From positions 4,525,250 through 4,589,249 of the forward strand of contig CAJSYZ010000003.1 in assembly GCA_910574455.1 (NCBI GenBank): a DNA stretch of 64,000 bases, given 5' to 3'. The notes beneath the pieces were generated by a model. The model was not told the DNA's origin. It worked only from the letters and a program-made list of their open reading frames with translations, and made no database searches. Below are positions 46,981-62,051 of this stretch, in pieces (within the stretch, counting starts at the first letter, position 1; the number at the start of each line of letters is the position of its first letter). A program made the translations under genes and the position numbers. Source of the stretch: Trichaptum fuscoviolaceum (lineage: Eukaryota; Basidiomycota; Agaricomycetes; Hymenochaetales; Trichaptaceae).

Positions 46981-47899
46981 ATTGAAGCCATCTACGCTAT
47001 TCTGCGTTATCAAGCTTTACATTGATGTGTACATTCAGTTGTAACAAATTTTTGGCTCTTCCTGTTTCGCTTGATGTGTCCCTGTAATCTATTTCCGTAA
47101 TGCTATTGCCACACACATACATTATGTGACTATGACCTATGAATATGGTATCGACTTTCATGAACTTCGATTGTGCGAGGTCGGCTAGGTGTAACTTCAA
47201 TATGTGGGTCACAATTTGCATTGATACTTTATGGCGCGTCAAAGTATCGATGCTCAGAAATAGCGTATTTCCGATGTGGGGTTTAATGTTAAACGACTAA
47301 TGTACCTACAACTAACTACAGCGTGTATGACTTCGAAGAAAGGAGTACTTTTGATACAGACAGAGCACAAGAAAAGCAGCAAGAAAGAGAAGAAAAATAG
47401 AAGGACACATAAGGAAAGAACATGATATGCGATAACTTAAGCACAATGTAGGATAGGGAGCGAAGGCAGGGTAAAGTGATGACGTATATGGACTAGAAGT
47501 ACAACAATTGCGATCAGAATACGATACATGGTATAGAGTTCGGCGCTTTTCTTCATGTTTGAGGTTCACCGGAGAAGAGTGTAAAAAAAAGAGGAAATAA
47601 TGAGACGTGAAAGCGAGTTTGGAGTACGATACGAAGGAAGAGCAAGATGAATCGAGACAGAGGTGAGTGGGTGCACTGTCGCGTGTGTTTGACGTGCGTG
47701 CCGGAACCGATATGCGTAGCGAAGGAAATTCGTGTTTGTGTGATGATGAAGTAGAAAATAAGCGTGGATAATATGATGCGTTTTTGATTCGATTTGAGTT
47801 GGCAGCAATGCGAAGAGGAGAGGCTGAGTGAGTGCGATAATTGTGCCGTGAAGACATGGCCTATTGTTTTGAACGAAATAGGCCTATCGTGCAAGTTCA
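46981..47899. other. Convergent intergenic region between cyclophilin and BTB genes
   Basis: About 920 bp. Long open frames on the minus strand are Ser/His/Tyr-rich with no domain, and probably represent 3' UTR of the BTB gene and spacer. Confidence 0.5.
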
Positions 47900-49274
47900 T
47901 TAGACAGTACGCTAAACAGAGACCAGAGTTAATCATGTCATTCCATATTCGGACCAGACTGTGGAAGCAACTCACTTTGACAACAGACCACTGAACGACA
48001 AGATCACGAATGCGCTCCCGCAGTGACTGTTTGCAAACTTCGCACGACAAGTGGTCTGCAAGGGGATGCAGTGAAGATTCGATGGTGCTTGCGCTCATGT
48101 CCGGCCGCGCGTCCCACGTCAGATACGCGCTCGCCAGAGCCCATGCGCGGGTGAGCTTCTTCTGCTCCACGAAGTCGCAGGAAGACGTTGGCGCATGCGG
48201 GTGTGGTGGCGGGAGAAGGAGCCGTTTTAGTGCGTCCGTACGTCCGAGGTGCAGGAAGAAGAGCTTCTTGAGGTAGATAGGACCGATCCGTGAAGCCATT
48301 TCGTCTGTTAAGCTTGGTAAAGAGAATGACAACAGATGAGGGGAAGTGGACACGGCCAGCTCATGAAGTCCATAATACGCTGCCAAAGCGTAGAGATCGA
48401 GAGGTCGGGTAGGTGCATGAGCAAGAAGAGCATTAGATAAAGGTGAACCGGGAGATGCGAATGTCGAAACTGTGATGCCGTATATTTGAAGTGCGGCAAT
48501 AGCTTCTTCCAACTCTTCGAATGAAGGCGAGTAATGGGTACATGACATACCATACATCGCATGGAGGACAATATTGATCACAGCCGAGCGCTCCGGGATT
48601 GCAATAATCGCGTCGCTGTCGGGATTATTATTTTTTGAAGCGAAAGGAAGGTGGCTATTAAATCCATTTTCGGATGCTGCAAGTAGTCGAGCTGAATGAA
48701 CGTAGAAGAAAACAGAATCGGAAGAGAGGAGGATGATGTCGGTCTGCTGTGCGTCCGTATTGGCGCCGGGATAGAAAGTCGTCGACACGGATATGAATGC
48801 ATTGCCTTCCGCACGGTCTTCCCTTGGAGAGCCTAGTTGTGAGTCCTGTTAAACATCAGTCATCAGCATCATTATACGTTTGTAGATTTAGTGGCAGAAT
48901 AAGTGAGAATAACGAATAGTGTATAGTTCAAAACAGATATTGCTACATATATGCGGCAATTATGTGGCAAACTTCGAAGAAAAACACACACATAATTGAG
49001 TTTCGAGCATCAAATTTAAGACCAGAGTAATAATTCGAAAGTTCAAAATTTTCAAAAAAGAATAAAGAAACATAAAGCAAAACATATAATGATTTAAACA
49101 TACCGGTGGGGTCAGAACGGCGCCTGGCGAATATCCTCTGTCTGACTTGGAGAACACAGAAATGTTGTCTAGATCTCGAGGATCTAGTCGGTCCTCGTCC
49201 ATCATGGAAGTTTTATACCAATCGTTCGTGGCAACATCGTCCAACGCGATTGACATCTCATCTTGGAGGCTCAT
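47900..49274 (-). CDS. BTB/POZ-like protein, basidiomycete type
   Basis: Three exons (49274-49104, 48845-47976, 47911-47900) encode 350 residues. Exon 3 codes only for RTV and stop, completing VVQWSVVKRTV. I chose the ATG at 49274 (MSLQDEMSIALDD), since upstream in-frame codons lack a Met. Core: TDIILLSSDSVFFYVHSARL (BTB start), then DAIIAIPERSAVINIVLHAM and a helical C-terminal half (LDLYALAAYYGLHELAV). A Cys pair lies in CEVCKQSL. Intron 1 is long (258 bp). Such BTB proteins are numerous in mushroom fungi, with functions mostly unknown; some act as Cullin-3 adaptors. No substrate can be inferred. Confidence 0.75.
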
Positions 49275-50549
49275 TTGAGAGAGAATTCTGAAGTTCTTAG
49301 GCACAGACGCGCCGCGGCTATGTGCCGGGAGAGACAAAGGGTGCTAGGCTGAGTATTCCGGAGGTTTGGAGCAGATGTGTTGAAAATGAAAACAAGGAAG
49401 AAAGATGAAGACGTGGGTCGGATGGGGGTGTAAGGTGTTGAGCGAAGTAGCCACAGACCAGGTCCGACTTAATAGTCCGCGTTCCCAAGCACGAGCATCC
49501 GGGGTCCTGATGCCCCATCTGCTACCCCTGAAGCGTGATCATCTTTTATTGCGTCACAAACATATGTAATATTGCCACGCTTTCATAAAAGAGAAGCTTG
49601 ATTTCCTTTTCCCCCCTCATGGCTCTCCTTTTTTAACATGCATAGTTTCGCCTGCTGGTGGAGCGAATCGCTTTCTTTTTTTGTACTTACTTGCATTCTA
49701 CCAGGAATTACTACAGACCGGTAAAAGATGTAATCATCTAATCATCTCCCCACAGGGCACATCATCGCATTATCCCTGTGCCTACTACCTTCTCTGATTG
49801 TTCAGTAACTCCAACGCTATCCCACAAATACCTGGCGTAAGACCCAATAAACAACATGGCAACTCGTTTGGAGCGAGTATCGTTCGGAACAATCACAGAT
49901 GTGCTTCGTCATTGTGACGAAAGAATGCCCATATTCGGAAAGAGCGAATGAGTACTAGTAGGTCCGTATTTATCCTAAAATATAGGCCGGGCTAGTCTTT
50001 CCCTTCTGGTGTGCTTGCCCAGCCTCATGCTGCGCTTCGACGTTTAAGTGTTGATAGGCCAGGCTGGCCTTAGGCAACTGAATGGCCACATTAATGCCAT
50101 GCTTACGGCCCTAAAAGAATCATCCGCAAGAGAATGATCATCAGATTAAGTTCGGCACCCTTACAACGCAAGCCAAATATCTGTACGTGGACACTACCAT
50201 AGTACGATTTATTATGTAGTCGTAACGAGAGACGATAACTAACTTCTAGTACATAGTAAAGGGAGTTTGAGCTCCTTGAGTGCAATACAGATTTCTCTGA
50301 AACCTTGACCAGTCCAAAGTTCCCCCGACGCCGGTGATTACACGCGTCATATACAGTATCGTCCCAAACAGAGGGTTTCATACAAATTAAAGCTAGAACA
50401 GCATCCAGATGTGTAGCCCATAAGATGATAGCAGTAGATCGCACGACACACGCATGCAACAGACGGAAATACGGGGAAAATTTGCATTGCTCCACAATCC
50501 CCGGCAGCGACTTCAGGCATCAAAACTCAAAGATGGAGAACTTCAGACG
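49275..50549. other. Intergenic region between BTB and RTP1 genes
   Basis: About 1.28 kb, with the BTB upstream region on the left and the RTP1 3' side on the right. I see no gene or repeat with support. Confidence 0.5.
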
Positions 50550-53500
50550 CTAGTACTGCGGAACACCCAACAGCAATTGCCTCAACTGCTCGAGCAGCTC
50601 AGCAGCCTCGCGCGCCATGACACGTACCACATCGTCTGCATCTGTCGCCGCAACATACTTCAGCACCGTCAGCGCGCGCGACAGGGCCGCACTGGGTAGA
50701 TCTAAACCCAGAACACTGCGGGCGTCCGTATCTGCGCTATCGGCATCGTAGACGCGCGCAATCAGCGAGCGCACGATCAAGGCGAGGAAGTGGAGGGCCG
50801 AACGCCGCAGCGGAGGGAGCTTGGAATTCACCGCGGTCGGCTGGCTATCCATAGACTCGGAAGCGGTCACAGGCACATGTGAGATTTGGCTGTCGTCATT
50901 TGCTCGGTTCTTAGGCTTCGTGCCTTTCGAACGACTCCTAGCCTCACGACCGGCACCTTTCCCTTTCAACCCGCCCACGTCACTATCTCCAGAGGGCGTT
51001 CCTTCTCCCGCAAACTTTGTCTCTGTTTCGCTCTTCTGCACGGACTCAACCTGCACCAGATCAACCATCGCCCCCAAGAGATCCGGGACATACGCGTGCA
51101 ACGCAAGCGCGTCCGTGTCAGCTGCAGTGGCCAAAAGGGAGACTGCCGATGTCCGTAGCGATGTCGGCAAATGTGGCGCTCGTACAACGGCGAAGACACG
51201 AGGGACAACAATGTCGACTGTGCAAGACCCGAAGGGAAGGGAAAAGACGTCAGTTCATCACGTCTCATGTGAACATGTTTTATAGATAAAGCGTGTGGGC
51301 GACATATCGGGAAGTCAGGTTGTTGACAGAAAGGTTCACGGGATGGTGAAAAGATGGAATGATGTTCGAAGGTTTTCTGACAAGCAATCAACTCACCATA
51401 ATTCCCCAACGCGCCGCCACAACGTTTTATAACTTGCCCCAGCGCTTCCCCTACGCGAACTCTTGTATCAACCTCCTGCAGGGTCATCGTATTTTCTGAC
51501 CCTCCAAGACCATCGAGCCCTCGAGCATACTCATCCACCAACCCTTTCAACATGTCCCGCCCATAACCATCTACCATGGCAGCTAGGCCTTGCACTGCAT
51601 TCAAGAAAATATAAGAATCTTCATCTTGTACGGCTTGCAGGAATATCGAGAGTATCGCAGGGATAAGTGCGGCGGGGGCTGCGGGCGTTTGTATCTTCTG
51701 ACCTTGAGCCATGGGTGCATCCATGCCCGGCCCAGTGTCTTTACCCTTCTTTTTCCGTTTCTTACCCACAGGCACTTTTCTTGGCGATACCAGCTCACGC
51801 AGGAGTAGCAGGCCGTGCGCGCGGACGGGCAAAAGGGGGTCCTGGAGGAGCTTCAGAGCTCGCTGGTATTTGTCATTAGGGTCCTCCTCTTCGTCCTCTT
51901 GTCGCTTCTCGCCATTAGCTGCATTTCCATTAGGTGTCGTGTAAAGGCGCGCGGTTAGGATGAGCCGCGCCTCACGCGCTCGTGCGCGTACGGTGTCAGA
52001 GTTTGAGTCGGCTAAAGGAGACAGTTGTGTATAGATGTCATTTAGAAGAGGTACAGTCTTCGGAGACAAATCCGGGTTTCCTAAACAATCGAATCAATTA
52101 ATGTAAATTTCACACTTGCAAATTAACATTTCTCACCTTCCAGCAGGGCCAGTAAAAGATTCATAGCAGTGACGACCAAGTACTCACTCCTATCCACACC
52201 TTCCAAGCCCGGCGCAGGGTCTTCATCGTCGCTATCACCGCCGTCGTCCTCATCCTCATCTTGCTCCGACACAATTCTCAAACTATCCAATGTTAACCCA
52301 TTTGGTGTCCCCTTTTCTCTTTGTGGGTTCGCTTCATCGAGCGCGTACTTAACGAATGCCAGAACATGAGTGACATTTGCCTTCTTGAAGGGGTTTGTAC
52401 CCGAAGATGTTTCACCCAAATGTTCGGCTATTTGCATGACGAGTTTGAGAAAAAGGAGTTTCCTGCAACCAATCGATATTAAACGACTTGTATCAAATTA
52501 CTGATAAATAAACACGAAGTACCTGAGAGGGTTCTCGTTGTCCTTTATTTTAACATGCGCGTCGAGGATTCGCAGGTAGATATCCGAAGTGACTTCATCT
52601 CTGTTTATGGTTTTGAGAAAGCCGACAAACCGTGATGCATTAGGTCGGATGCCCAACGCATCGTCTTCTTCTCCATCTCTGTCGAGCTTTCCGGATTGCA
52701 AGTCGGCCAGCTGGGTAAGCGTTAATGACGGTGGTACATTAGTTCTATAAGGGAGCATGTAAGTTTAGAAAAGAATGAGTAGAAAAGTATAATTTGTAGG
52801 ATGCTTGCCTAGGAACAGTATGGTAAAATCCTTTCCCATCCGCCTCCCAATCGTTACACTCGCCTTCAATGACCTTCCATAATCCCGCAACTACTTCATC
52901 TTTCTCGATAGAGCGTGCCCAAGTGAATAGCAATCCCTCGACGATCTCAACTGTCGTCGGATCGGCCGTCTTACTCCCTTTCAGACAGTCACGTAGGCTG
53001 TACATGTGTGGCACGACGGGGCGGAGCAGGAAAGTGACAAGGTCTGGCGTCGGGTCTGTATTCGTGATCAGAGACGCTAGTGTTTGCAGCATCTGCAGCG
53101 TAGGGAGCCATAGCGATTTCGTTGCGTACGAGAACGCGTGCGCTTCGTCTTCAGTGAGACCTTGCGGAGGGGTCGAAGGTACAATGGAACTCGGGTCCTT
53201 CGGATCGGTGCGAACGCGAAAGGAGTCATTAATCAGCCAAGTCATGATCAGTCGCCGAATGTCGCGATCTGGGTTCCCAGCGGTCACAGTAAGCATTCGA
53301 GAGAGCGAGAAGGCAGCTGCACGCATATGCGCAGGAGGCGTGGCCGATGCCATGCTCGGTGTGAGGAGGTGCAGTAGTCGAGGGATTACCATAGCAAAAT
53401 ATGCCTATGGTGACCATAAGTACAATGTAAAGGTGGTGCAATCATCATCACATACCTCCCGAGTCATATTCGAGGGAACAAAATTTAATACCATTGCGAC

Positions 53501-54467
53501 ATTCTCCAATTTCTGAAGAGGAGCCTCCTCCTCCGATACATCTTCTCCAAACAGCGCAGAGAAGAAGCCAGCCACGCCATGAGGCCGGAGCACTTGGCGG
53601 CAGAGGAATGTAGAGCATATCTTACTCACGAACGGTGGTAACATCGTAGACGTCGCCTGCACGTTCCCGAGGGATGCTATTGACTGCGACGGAGGGACAC
53701 TGAAGTGCAATGAGCCAACCCATTCGTCGATACAACGGTTTGAGTATTACACACCTGTTGAGAAGTCGTGTTGTGTAGGGGATCAAGTCTGGCAACGGCG
53801 GAAGGTCGCCTCTGAGCTCGTTCGGTAGCCATCCCAAGCAGATGCAAGGCCGCACGATGAGCGTGAAACAATGCGTGAGCATCTGGATAGCGATGAACGT
53901 CTGTGAGGTGCGTCCCTGCGGGCCATCCGGATACAAGATCTTCAGCAGCCTCGTCAGTATCCCCGATAGCAGCGTGTAGTCCTCGAATGCGACGGTCAGA
54001 TCAATGATCTGCGCGCCCGGCGGGAGGCGCGGCGACCGCTTGTTGGGCAGGCTCGGCAGCACGCGAGACAACAAGAGTTCGGTGCCCCAGTTGAAGACGA
54101 TCGAGAGGTGTGTGCGCATCTGGCCCAAGTCCTTCGTCCCAATCTGCGGGGGTGTCGCGTTCGTCTGCTCAGGCGTCCCCGGCGCATTCTCGTATCGACA
54201 TAGCTCGGCCTGGACGTGCTCGAGAACGTAGAGCGACGCAAAGGCCGTGTTGAGCTGTAGTGTGAAGAGGTCGAGGTCGCGATTCTGGATGTCAATGTGG
54301 AGGAGCTGGTCGAAGGTCTGAAGCCGTGCCCGAAGTACGTCGACAAGTCCATTCACTGTCTTTGCTTTGTCTTGTGTTTCAGTAGTGCCAGATATCGCTG
54401 CTCCCGCTTTCAAGATATCTGCGAGTTCTGGAGTTTCTGGCCATATGTCAAAGGAGGTAATAGACAT
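50550..54467 (-). CDS. RTP1: RNA polymerase II assembly factor Rtp1 (Tango6-like, HEAT-type)
   Basis: Seven exons (54467-53755, 53699-53456, 53404-52809, 52744-52523, 52462-52137, 52080-51397, 51217-50550) add up to 1150 residues in frame. The N-terminal two thirds are helical repeats. The conserved RTP1 C1 block reads YQRALKLLQDPLLPVRAHGL and LLLRELVSPRKVPVGK; the C2 block near the end reads VPRVFAVVRAPHLPTSLRTS and PLRRSALHFLALIVRSLIAR. Rtp1 homologues help assemble or import RNA polymerase II subunits. The gene is large for the window and intact. Intron 3 (52808-52745) starts GCAAGC rather than GT. Confidence 0.85.
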
Positions 54468-54764
54468 GGAAGTGCAATAAAGCAATTAAAAGTTTTCGTC
54501 CAGCTTGGCTTATAATAGCATTGGTGCACACGAACGCGGCATGCGACGCATCCGACATGTTCAGGAAGACATTGGATCACTGTATATGACTTCGCCTATG
54601 GATTGTAAAGTGTCCAAGAAGTATAGTATCTCTGACCCAACTACTAGTAGTACTGAACAAATCAAACTTCAACAGTGATAGCTAATACTTGTACTATGTA
54701 GTCTACTACATATACTTTACTCTGACATTATTTTACCAAAAAAAGCATCAAGAACAAATCGTAT
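54468..54764. other. RTP1 upstream region
   Basis: About 300 bp, AT-rich, holding the RTP1 promoter and a tRNA 3' flank. A CTACTAGTAGTA run lies at about 54640. Confidence 0.4.
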
Positions 54765-54887
54765 GACCACCGCAGGGCTCGAACCTGCAATCTCCTGATT
54801 AGCGAGTACAATGCAAGTTATTGAATTAAGAATATTCAATAAACACATTAGTCGTAGTCAGACGCGATACCATTTCGCCAGGCGGCC
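54765..54887 (-). tRNA. tRNA-Arg (ACG), with long intron
   Basis: Minus strand: acceptor arms GGCCGCC/GGTGGTC (two G-U pairs), D arm GCG-AAATGGTAT-CGC, anticodon stem TCTGA/TCAGG, loop CTACGA followed by an intron of about 50 nt, and T arm GCAGG-TTCGAGC-CCTGC. Anticodon ACG (read as ICG) decodes CGU/CGC/CGA. It shares layout with the tRNA-Arg at 35564. Confidence 0.78.
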
Positions 54888-55033
54888 ATTGAATGATGAG
54901 CTCTACTATCAACCCTTATATCGTCAAAGAATACTCTGGCACTGCACTCCGAGTCGTGAGAACAGTACATTGTACAACATACATGATTTTCTGCATTTGA
55001 TTACATTGAAGTACATACAAGTTCATGACTGAT

Positions 55034-57280
<2,247 letters not shown>

Positions 57281-58016
57281 CGTTGTTATCGTTTATCGAG
57301 AACAGTAATGGTGGTCAAGAAGAAAGAGAAGGCTCGATTTAAGCAAATATCGTATTCGTTCCACAATCCGTCCGAATCCCGTCCCATGTGGTCCGGCCGG
57401 AGCAATCTGCGGGTGAAGACAAGATAAGATACAGATGAGGTTAAACTTAGAAATTATGGTCTCTTTAGAACTGCAACGCACGAAATCGAGAACGAACAAT
57501 TTAAAGCCATATGCTGTTCTGTAGAAGCAAGGGTGGTAACGCGGATAGCAATTCCTTGGCATGAATGTTACTATAAGATTCACCTTTGAAGTGTTTATAC
57601 TTCTGAGCTTCCGGAAAATGTGGATAAAAACATAAAATTACGAGACGATGGCCAGCCAACCTATACTCGGTGTTCGAGAGGAAAGATGGGGCACATATCC
57701 CGAATATGAATTGCAGGACGAAAACTTCTTGCAGCGATTCACCGATAGCCGACGAAGGAGGATAATATGCATACTTTTTGTTACAGACCTACAAACATAA
57801 AAATTTCACATAATCATAGCGATGAGACAAATACACTCTAGATATGCATGAAAACTGCAGAATATGTGTTTCATACCAAAATATACATCCAACTTCAATA
57901 TACAAATGAGATGCTAGAATAGACGAAAACGCAGGATAGTTAAGTTATGTGCAAAGTAGAGTATGAGAGCTTAATTGATGCGTGTGAGGGGTATATTGAG
58001 AAGAAATCCAGTGCGC
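57281..58016. other. Intergenic region between PUT2 and a BTB gene
   Basis: About 740 bp, AT-rich. It holds the PUT2 promoter and the BTB 3' side, with no supported gene. Confidence 0.45.
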
Positions 58017-58927
58017 TTAGATTGTGGATGGGAGGGCGTCTATGCGCTCTTTCAGTCGCTTTAGAAATGCGTGTGACTCAAGGATTGAACCCGCACAACG
58101 TTGACAGCCAGTGTTCGATGATTGCACTAGGGACTCTAACGAGAAGATGACGTCCGTCGTTGGGCGCATCCGAAGTTCTTCTCTGGCACGCTGTTCGAAG
58201 TTGCTCCACCAGCGTGGCGGACATAGTCCTCCGTAATGGGAAGCACTACATTGCACGCACTGAGTGGCACAAATCGTTGGTGAATTGCTGTATACTGATT
58301 TATTAAAAAATGGCTCTTGATACTCACCTTCACATCATCCTCGCAAACCAATAGCGCCTGAGCAGCATATCCCCGCTTTCGATGAAGATCCAGTAGACGG
58401 TGATACGAAAAAGCCGTGATGTACTTCAAGTCATCCGAGAGCGGACAGTCCAGGATGTTCACGTTTAGTGTATACTTGGAGGCAATGCGAGCTTCCTCCT
58501 CGAAGTCATGGCGGCATGCAATAGCATATACCTGCGTCGGATGCTTTTCGACGAAGCGAGGTGAAATGAGAAGGCGACGTAAAGTGGCGACTGCGCGGAC
58601 CATTTGATATTTCATCGCCACTGCTACCACTGCCGACAGTTCGTTAAGAGTACCGATTGGAGGCTCTTCCCCAGGATATATGAGCAATAAAAGCGTCTTC
58701 ATCAACAGCGCCTGCTCATCGACATCAATTATAGGAGTATCTGCATCGACTTCTGATTGGGGCTGTGGCAACGAGAATAGATCGCTAAAGAAGGGAGATG
58801 ATTCCTGCAGGATACGGCGGTACACTCGAAGACATTCGCCATCTGCTGTGCGCAGCACAACGTCGGCATCGACAGCGTCGAAAGGGTTGAGAGAGGCCAC
58901 GCAGTGTGTGATGGAGATGTGGGACAT
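58017..58927 (-). CDS. BTB/POZ domain protein (280 aa)
   Basis: Two exons (58927-58328, 58259-58017) on the minus strand. The BTB fold is clear: DAVDADVVLRTADGECLRVY, ESSPFFSDLFSLPQ, LLLLIYPGEEPPIGTLNEL and AVAMKYQMVRAVATLRRLL. The C-terminal half has YAIACRHDFEEEARIA and, from exon 2, Cys/His-rich CVQCSASHYGGLCPPRWW with a later CQRC, perhaps a metal site. I chose acceptor CACTCAG at 58260 because it keeps exon 2 open for 81 codons; the nearer ATACAG soon hits a stop. Many homologues exist in mushroom fungi, function unknown. Confidence 0.85.
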
Positions 58928-61495
58928 AGCGAATGTTAAGGGGTAGGTGCGTTTGAGAGCATGGCGATGAAGGAGGACCTTTAAGGGCGTGCAATGATTC
59001 TGAAGGAGACTAGTTAGCCCTATATGAGATGATGCGGAGTAATGCACCGGGACCAGCTACTGATCAGTGGCGACGGCAGCCACCTCCGTCTTCGGACTAC
59101 GTACTTTTGCAATTCAGACACAACATATCTGGCCGCCTCCGCCGTTCCTACATGAGCCCGCCTCGCACGTCCCTCGACTCTTCATGCCGTTCATCACCGT
59201 CAGGACCCAGCCCTGTAATGACGCAGCCTCCTGTCCTTGAAGATCTGTGACGAAGAGACATTGGCAGTGGAGGACTGCACGGACGAACGGGCAGGTCGTT
59301 TCCATTCGGAGAAACAAGCATTCACTCTTAAGTTTATGCTACCGCTTGTCCCCGCGTCCATCTATTTCAGACTGCAAGTATAGCTTGCCATACCCCTGTG
59401 GCACGCTCTAGAGATGCCGAGCATTGCAAATGCCAACCTGTTCAAACAGAATGTAGTCTCGCCAGACAACCCGTCCAAGACCAATGCGGTGATCTAAGAC
59501 TACTCGTCGTATACGCAATTAGCTTTCTACGAGTAGAGAAAGAGTTTTTTGCACGTCATAGAGTGTAGATGAACCGAGAGAAGTTAAGGTGATAGCAATG
59601 CGCAGAGGCGCACAATGTCGTGCTGTGTTTCCTGAGTCGTCCAAAACTGTGCGAGTCAGATCGTGTGAAACATATTCAAGCCCGGCACGCCAATGATAGT
59701 ACTAGACATTTGGGTTTCACCACCACCACCGGCAACCTCAAAGGTGTACACATAAGCCTGAGATGCTCTGATTAGCTCGAAAACACTATGCTGAACTAGA
59801 TAGACGCTTAAGACACTCTGGCAATATCAGTATGCCAGTGACGCTTGGTTCGGCTTCGACAATGGCCATCACGATCATCACGATCGTTGGTCGATCCAAA
59901 CTCAATACTGGTCAGAAATAGCTGACCGTTGCAAATATCAGAATGAAGGACGCATCCAGGTCTACAAGTATTGGAATTATACGGCACAAGCATGGTGTTG
60001 TAATTTCCTTGAATACGGCCATAATCAATGAACCAAACCTAATGTACGACAACACAATTGCAACAGTTCAATGACTTGGGCGTTTCTACTTAATAGTGCT
60101 GCGTTGACACCGCACCTTCTTTCCTTCCATAGTACACGAGGCTCAGGAATGCAACAGATCGCAGCCTCCTGCGGATTCCAGGGCACTTTCTCACAGCAGC
60201 CTATGCGCTCGCACGAAAGTTGACGTTCATTGATAGTGCTCTGTGCGCCTGGCGCCCTCTTCACCAACTTGAATACAACGTCTTCGCGTATGACCGAACT
60301 GCTAATTAGAGATGGTATGTCCAAATTCTACTCGTCAGTATCTTCCCGACATTGACAAAGCTATCATTTACTTTCTTTATACGTCAAATCGACTTTATAC
60401 AATATTACATCGTCCTTGTATTAGCCGTATAACTGGTCATAGCGCAGGGAATTGTTATGAAATGTGAGCGCCGACCGGCTAGAATCCTCACATCCACCAT
60501 CTAGGCCACGGCGGTTACATAGCTGATCGGTCCGTGCCTCCTGCGCATCAGTAAAATTGTTGTGAGCTTTCATATTGTCTCACCATAACTGAAGGTCTGT
60601 GGAGCATCTGTAGTGGGAGAACAGCAACGCCAGATGGATGGTCAGTCCTCAATGGCTTCTTCGCCATCTTATTCCCGAAGCTTGCTGTGCAGCAACAATG
60701 TGATCTAAATATCAGAATTCGAAGGAAGCTTAGTTTTGAATTGTCGGGTTTGCTCGGAAATAAGAATAGCTAAGTCTTTAAATCAACTTCATGATGTTTT
60801 AACTTAGACCTTGTCCTTAGAAACCACCTAAATGCTTATACATAGGTACTTGCCTCATATCGTTCTAATAACACGACGGCTCCGTCATCTCCTTGGTTCT
60901 GAGTGCGCCTATTCTGGGTTCAAGTTCTGCTCATTGCCGTCTGTGCATTTTGGAGTCTTCAGCGCTTCTCATCTTCTCATCTTCTTGATGGGTGTTTGCG
61001 AGGACGCTGTCTATTGGTCTCCCCTGAATGAGAAGGTTGACCTTGAAGATATTTTCGGACCCGCTGTTCTCATGCTGTGGGGTGGCATTAATACAAGCCA
61101 AGGGCCCCATAACATCCAGCATCCGAGCGATCCTTCCATTGGTCGCGCTCAAACCGCTCTCGATGGTGCGGCGACGTCATCTCTACGGTAAATCACTGCC
61201 GCTGAGCGTAAAGCGGTTAGCTATACAAAAAAGCCTTATGCAGCAACTCCTCGGATGTCTATGATCTGTTCATCCCTTGATTAAGGGTATGAATGCACGG
61301 TCATCTCCGCTTGCAACGCTAGACAACCTTTTTTTTATGATTCCGTACGAATGAATGTAAATGATCATTCATTCTACATGGTACCGCTAACGCATCGATG
61401 CACGGACCAATCTACGCTACGTATAAGAGGCAGCACATTTCGCCTTAAACTTGCTCAGAACACTCAAGCTTTCTACAACAATTTACTACTTCACA
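58928..61495. other. 2.6-kb region without a supportable gene; possible decayed coding fragments
   Basis: Stretches on the minus strand look protein-like, for example VIREDVVFKLVKRAPGAQST near 60290-60230 and TMLVPYNSNTCRPGCVL near 59996-59946. I cannot link them into a gene with start, stops and splice sites, nor name a family. A 60832-61191 open frame has no recognisable domain on either strand. The last 100 bp hold the hydrophobin promoter. Confidence 0.4.
61422..61427 (+). promoter_or_regulatory. TATA box of the hydrophobin gene
   Basis: TATAAG in CGTATAAGAGGC, 69-74 bp before the ATG, a normal distance for a strongly induced secreted-protein gene. Confidence 0.6.
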
Positions 61496-62051
61496 ATGAT
61501 TTGCAACATCTCCAAGTTCACTGCGCTCCTTGCGCTTCCCATCCTTGCTGTTGCCACACCTTGGGGCTCTCCCACCACCACCACGCCGGTGCCAACGACC
61601 GTCACGGTAAGCGTTCAGTCTATATTGCAAGAATACTTGACGTTAACATGCTCTTCCAAGGTCACGGCGACGAGCACTGCTACTCCAGTCTCATCCTGTT
61701 CTACAGGAGCTGTCCAGTGCTGCGACTCTTCTAGCAGTGCCAGTGACCCCAGCACCGCCGCCATCCTTGGTCTTGTAAGTCGTCTAACATTGCTTCCACC
61801 CACGACACGTTCTTATAAGTTTTATTTCTGCAGCTTGGTATTGTCGTGGAGGGTCTTGACGTCCTCGTTGGTCTCACCTGCACCCCAATTACTGTCATCG
61901 GTGTGGGCGGAGGTGACTGCTCTGCTCAGACACTCTGCTGCGAAAACGACTCGTTCAGTGAGTTTCTACCATGACAATTAATCCCAATAGTGGTTGACTT
62001 TGACCTTAAGACGGCCTCGTCGCCATTGGCTGTGTTCCGATCACCCTCTGA
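61496..62051 (+). CDS. Class I hydrophobin
   Basis: Four exons (61496-61606, 61661-61774, 61834-61957, 62011-62051) encode 129 residues. The signal peptide is [20 protein letters not shown], with a Thr-rich spacer next. Mature Cys spacing is C-X6-CC-X32-C-X12-C-X5-CC-X12-C, within the class I pattern ([47 protein letters not shown]). It is secreted and self-assembles into amphipathic rodlet layers on aerial hyphae, fruit bodies or spores. No neighbouring hydrophobin copy is present in the window. Confidence 0.95.

Noticed and set aside
47312..47857. 181-residue minus-strand open frame downstream of the BTB gene
   Set aside because: Ser/Tyr/Phe-rich with no domain. The BTB gene ends cleanly at 47900 after a short last exon, so this is probably 3' UTR or spacer.
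50821..51285. Plus-strand open frames antisense to RTP1
   Set aside because: They are shadows of RTP1 coding exons with no features of their own.
60832..61191. 119-residue plus-strand open frame before the hydrophobin
   Set aside because: No domain or signal peptide that I trust. The opposite strand is equally open, and the evidence is too weak for a gene call.
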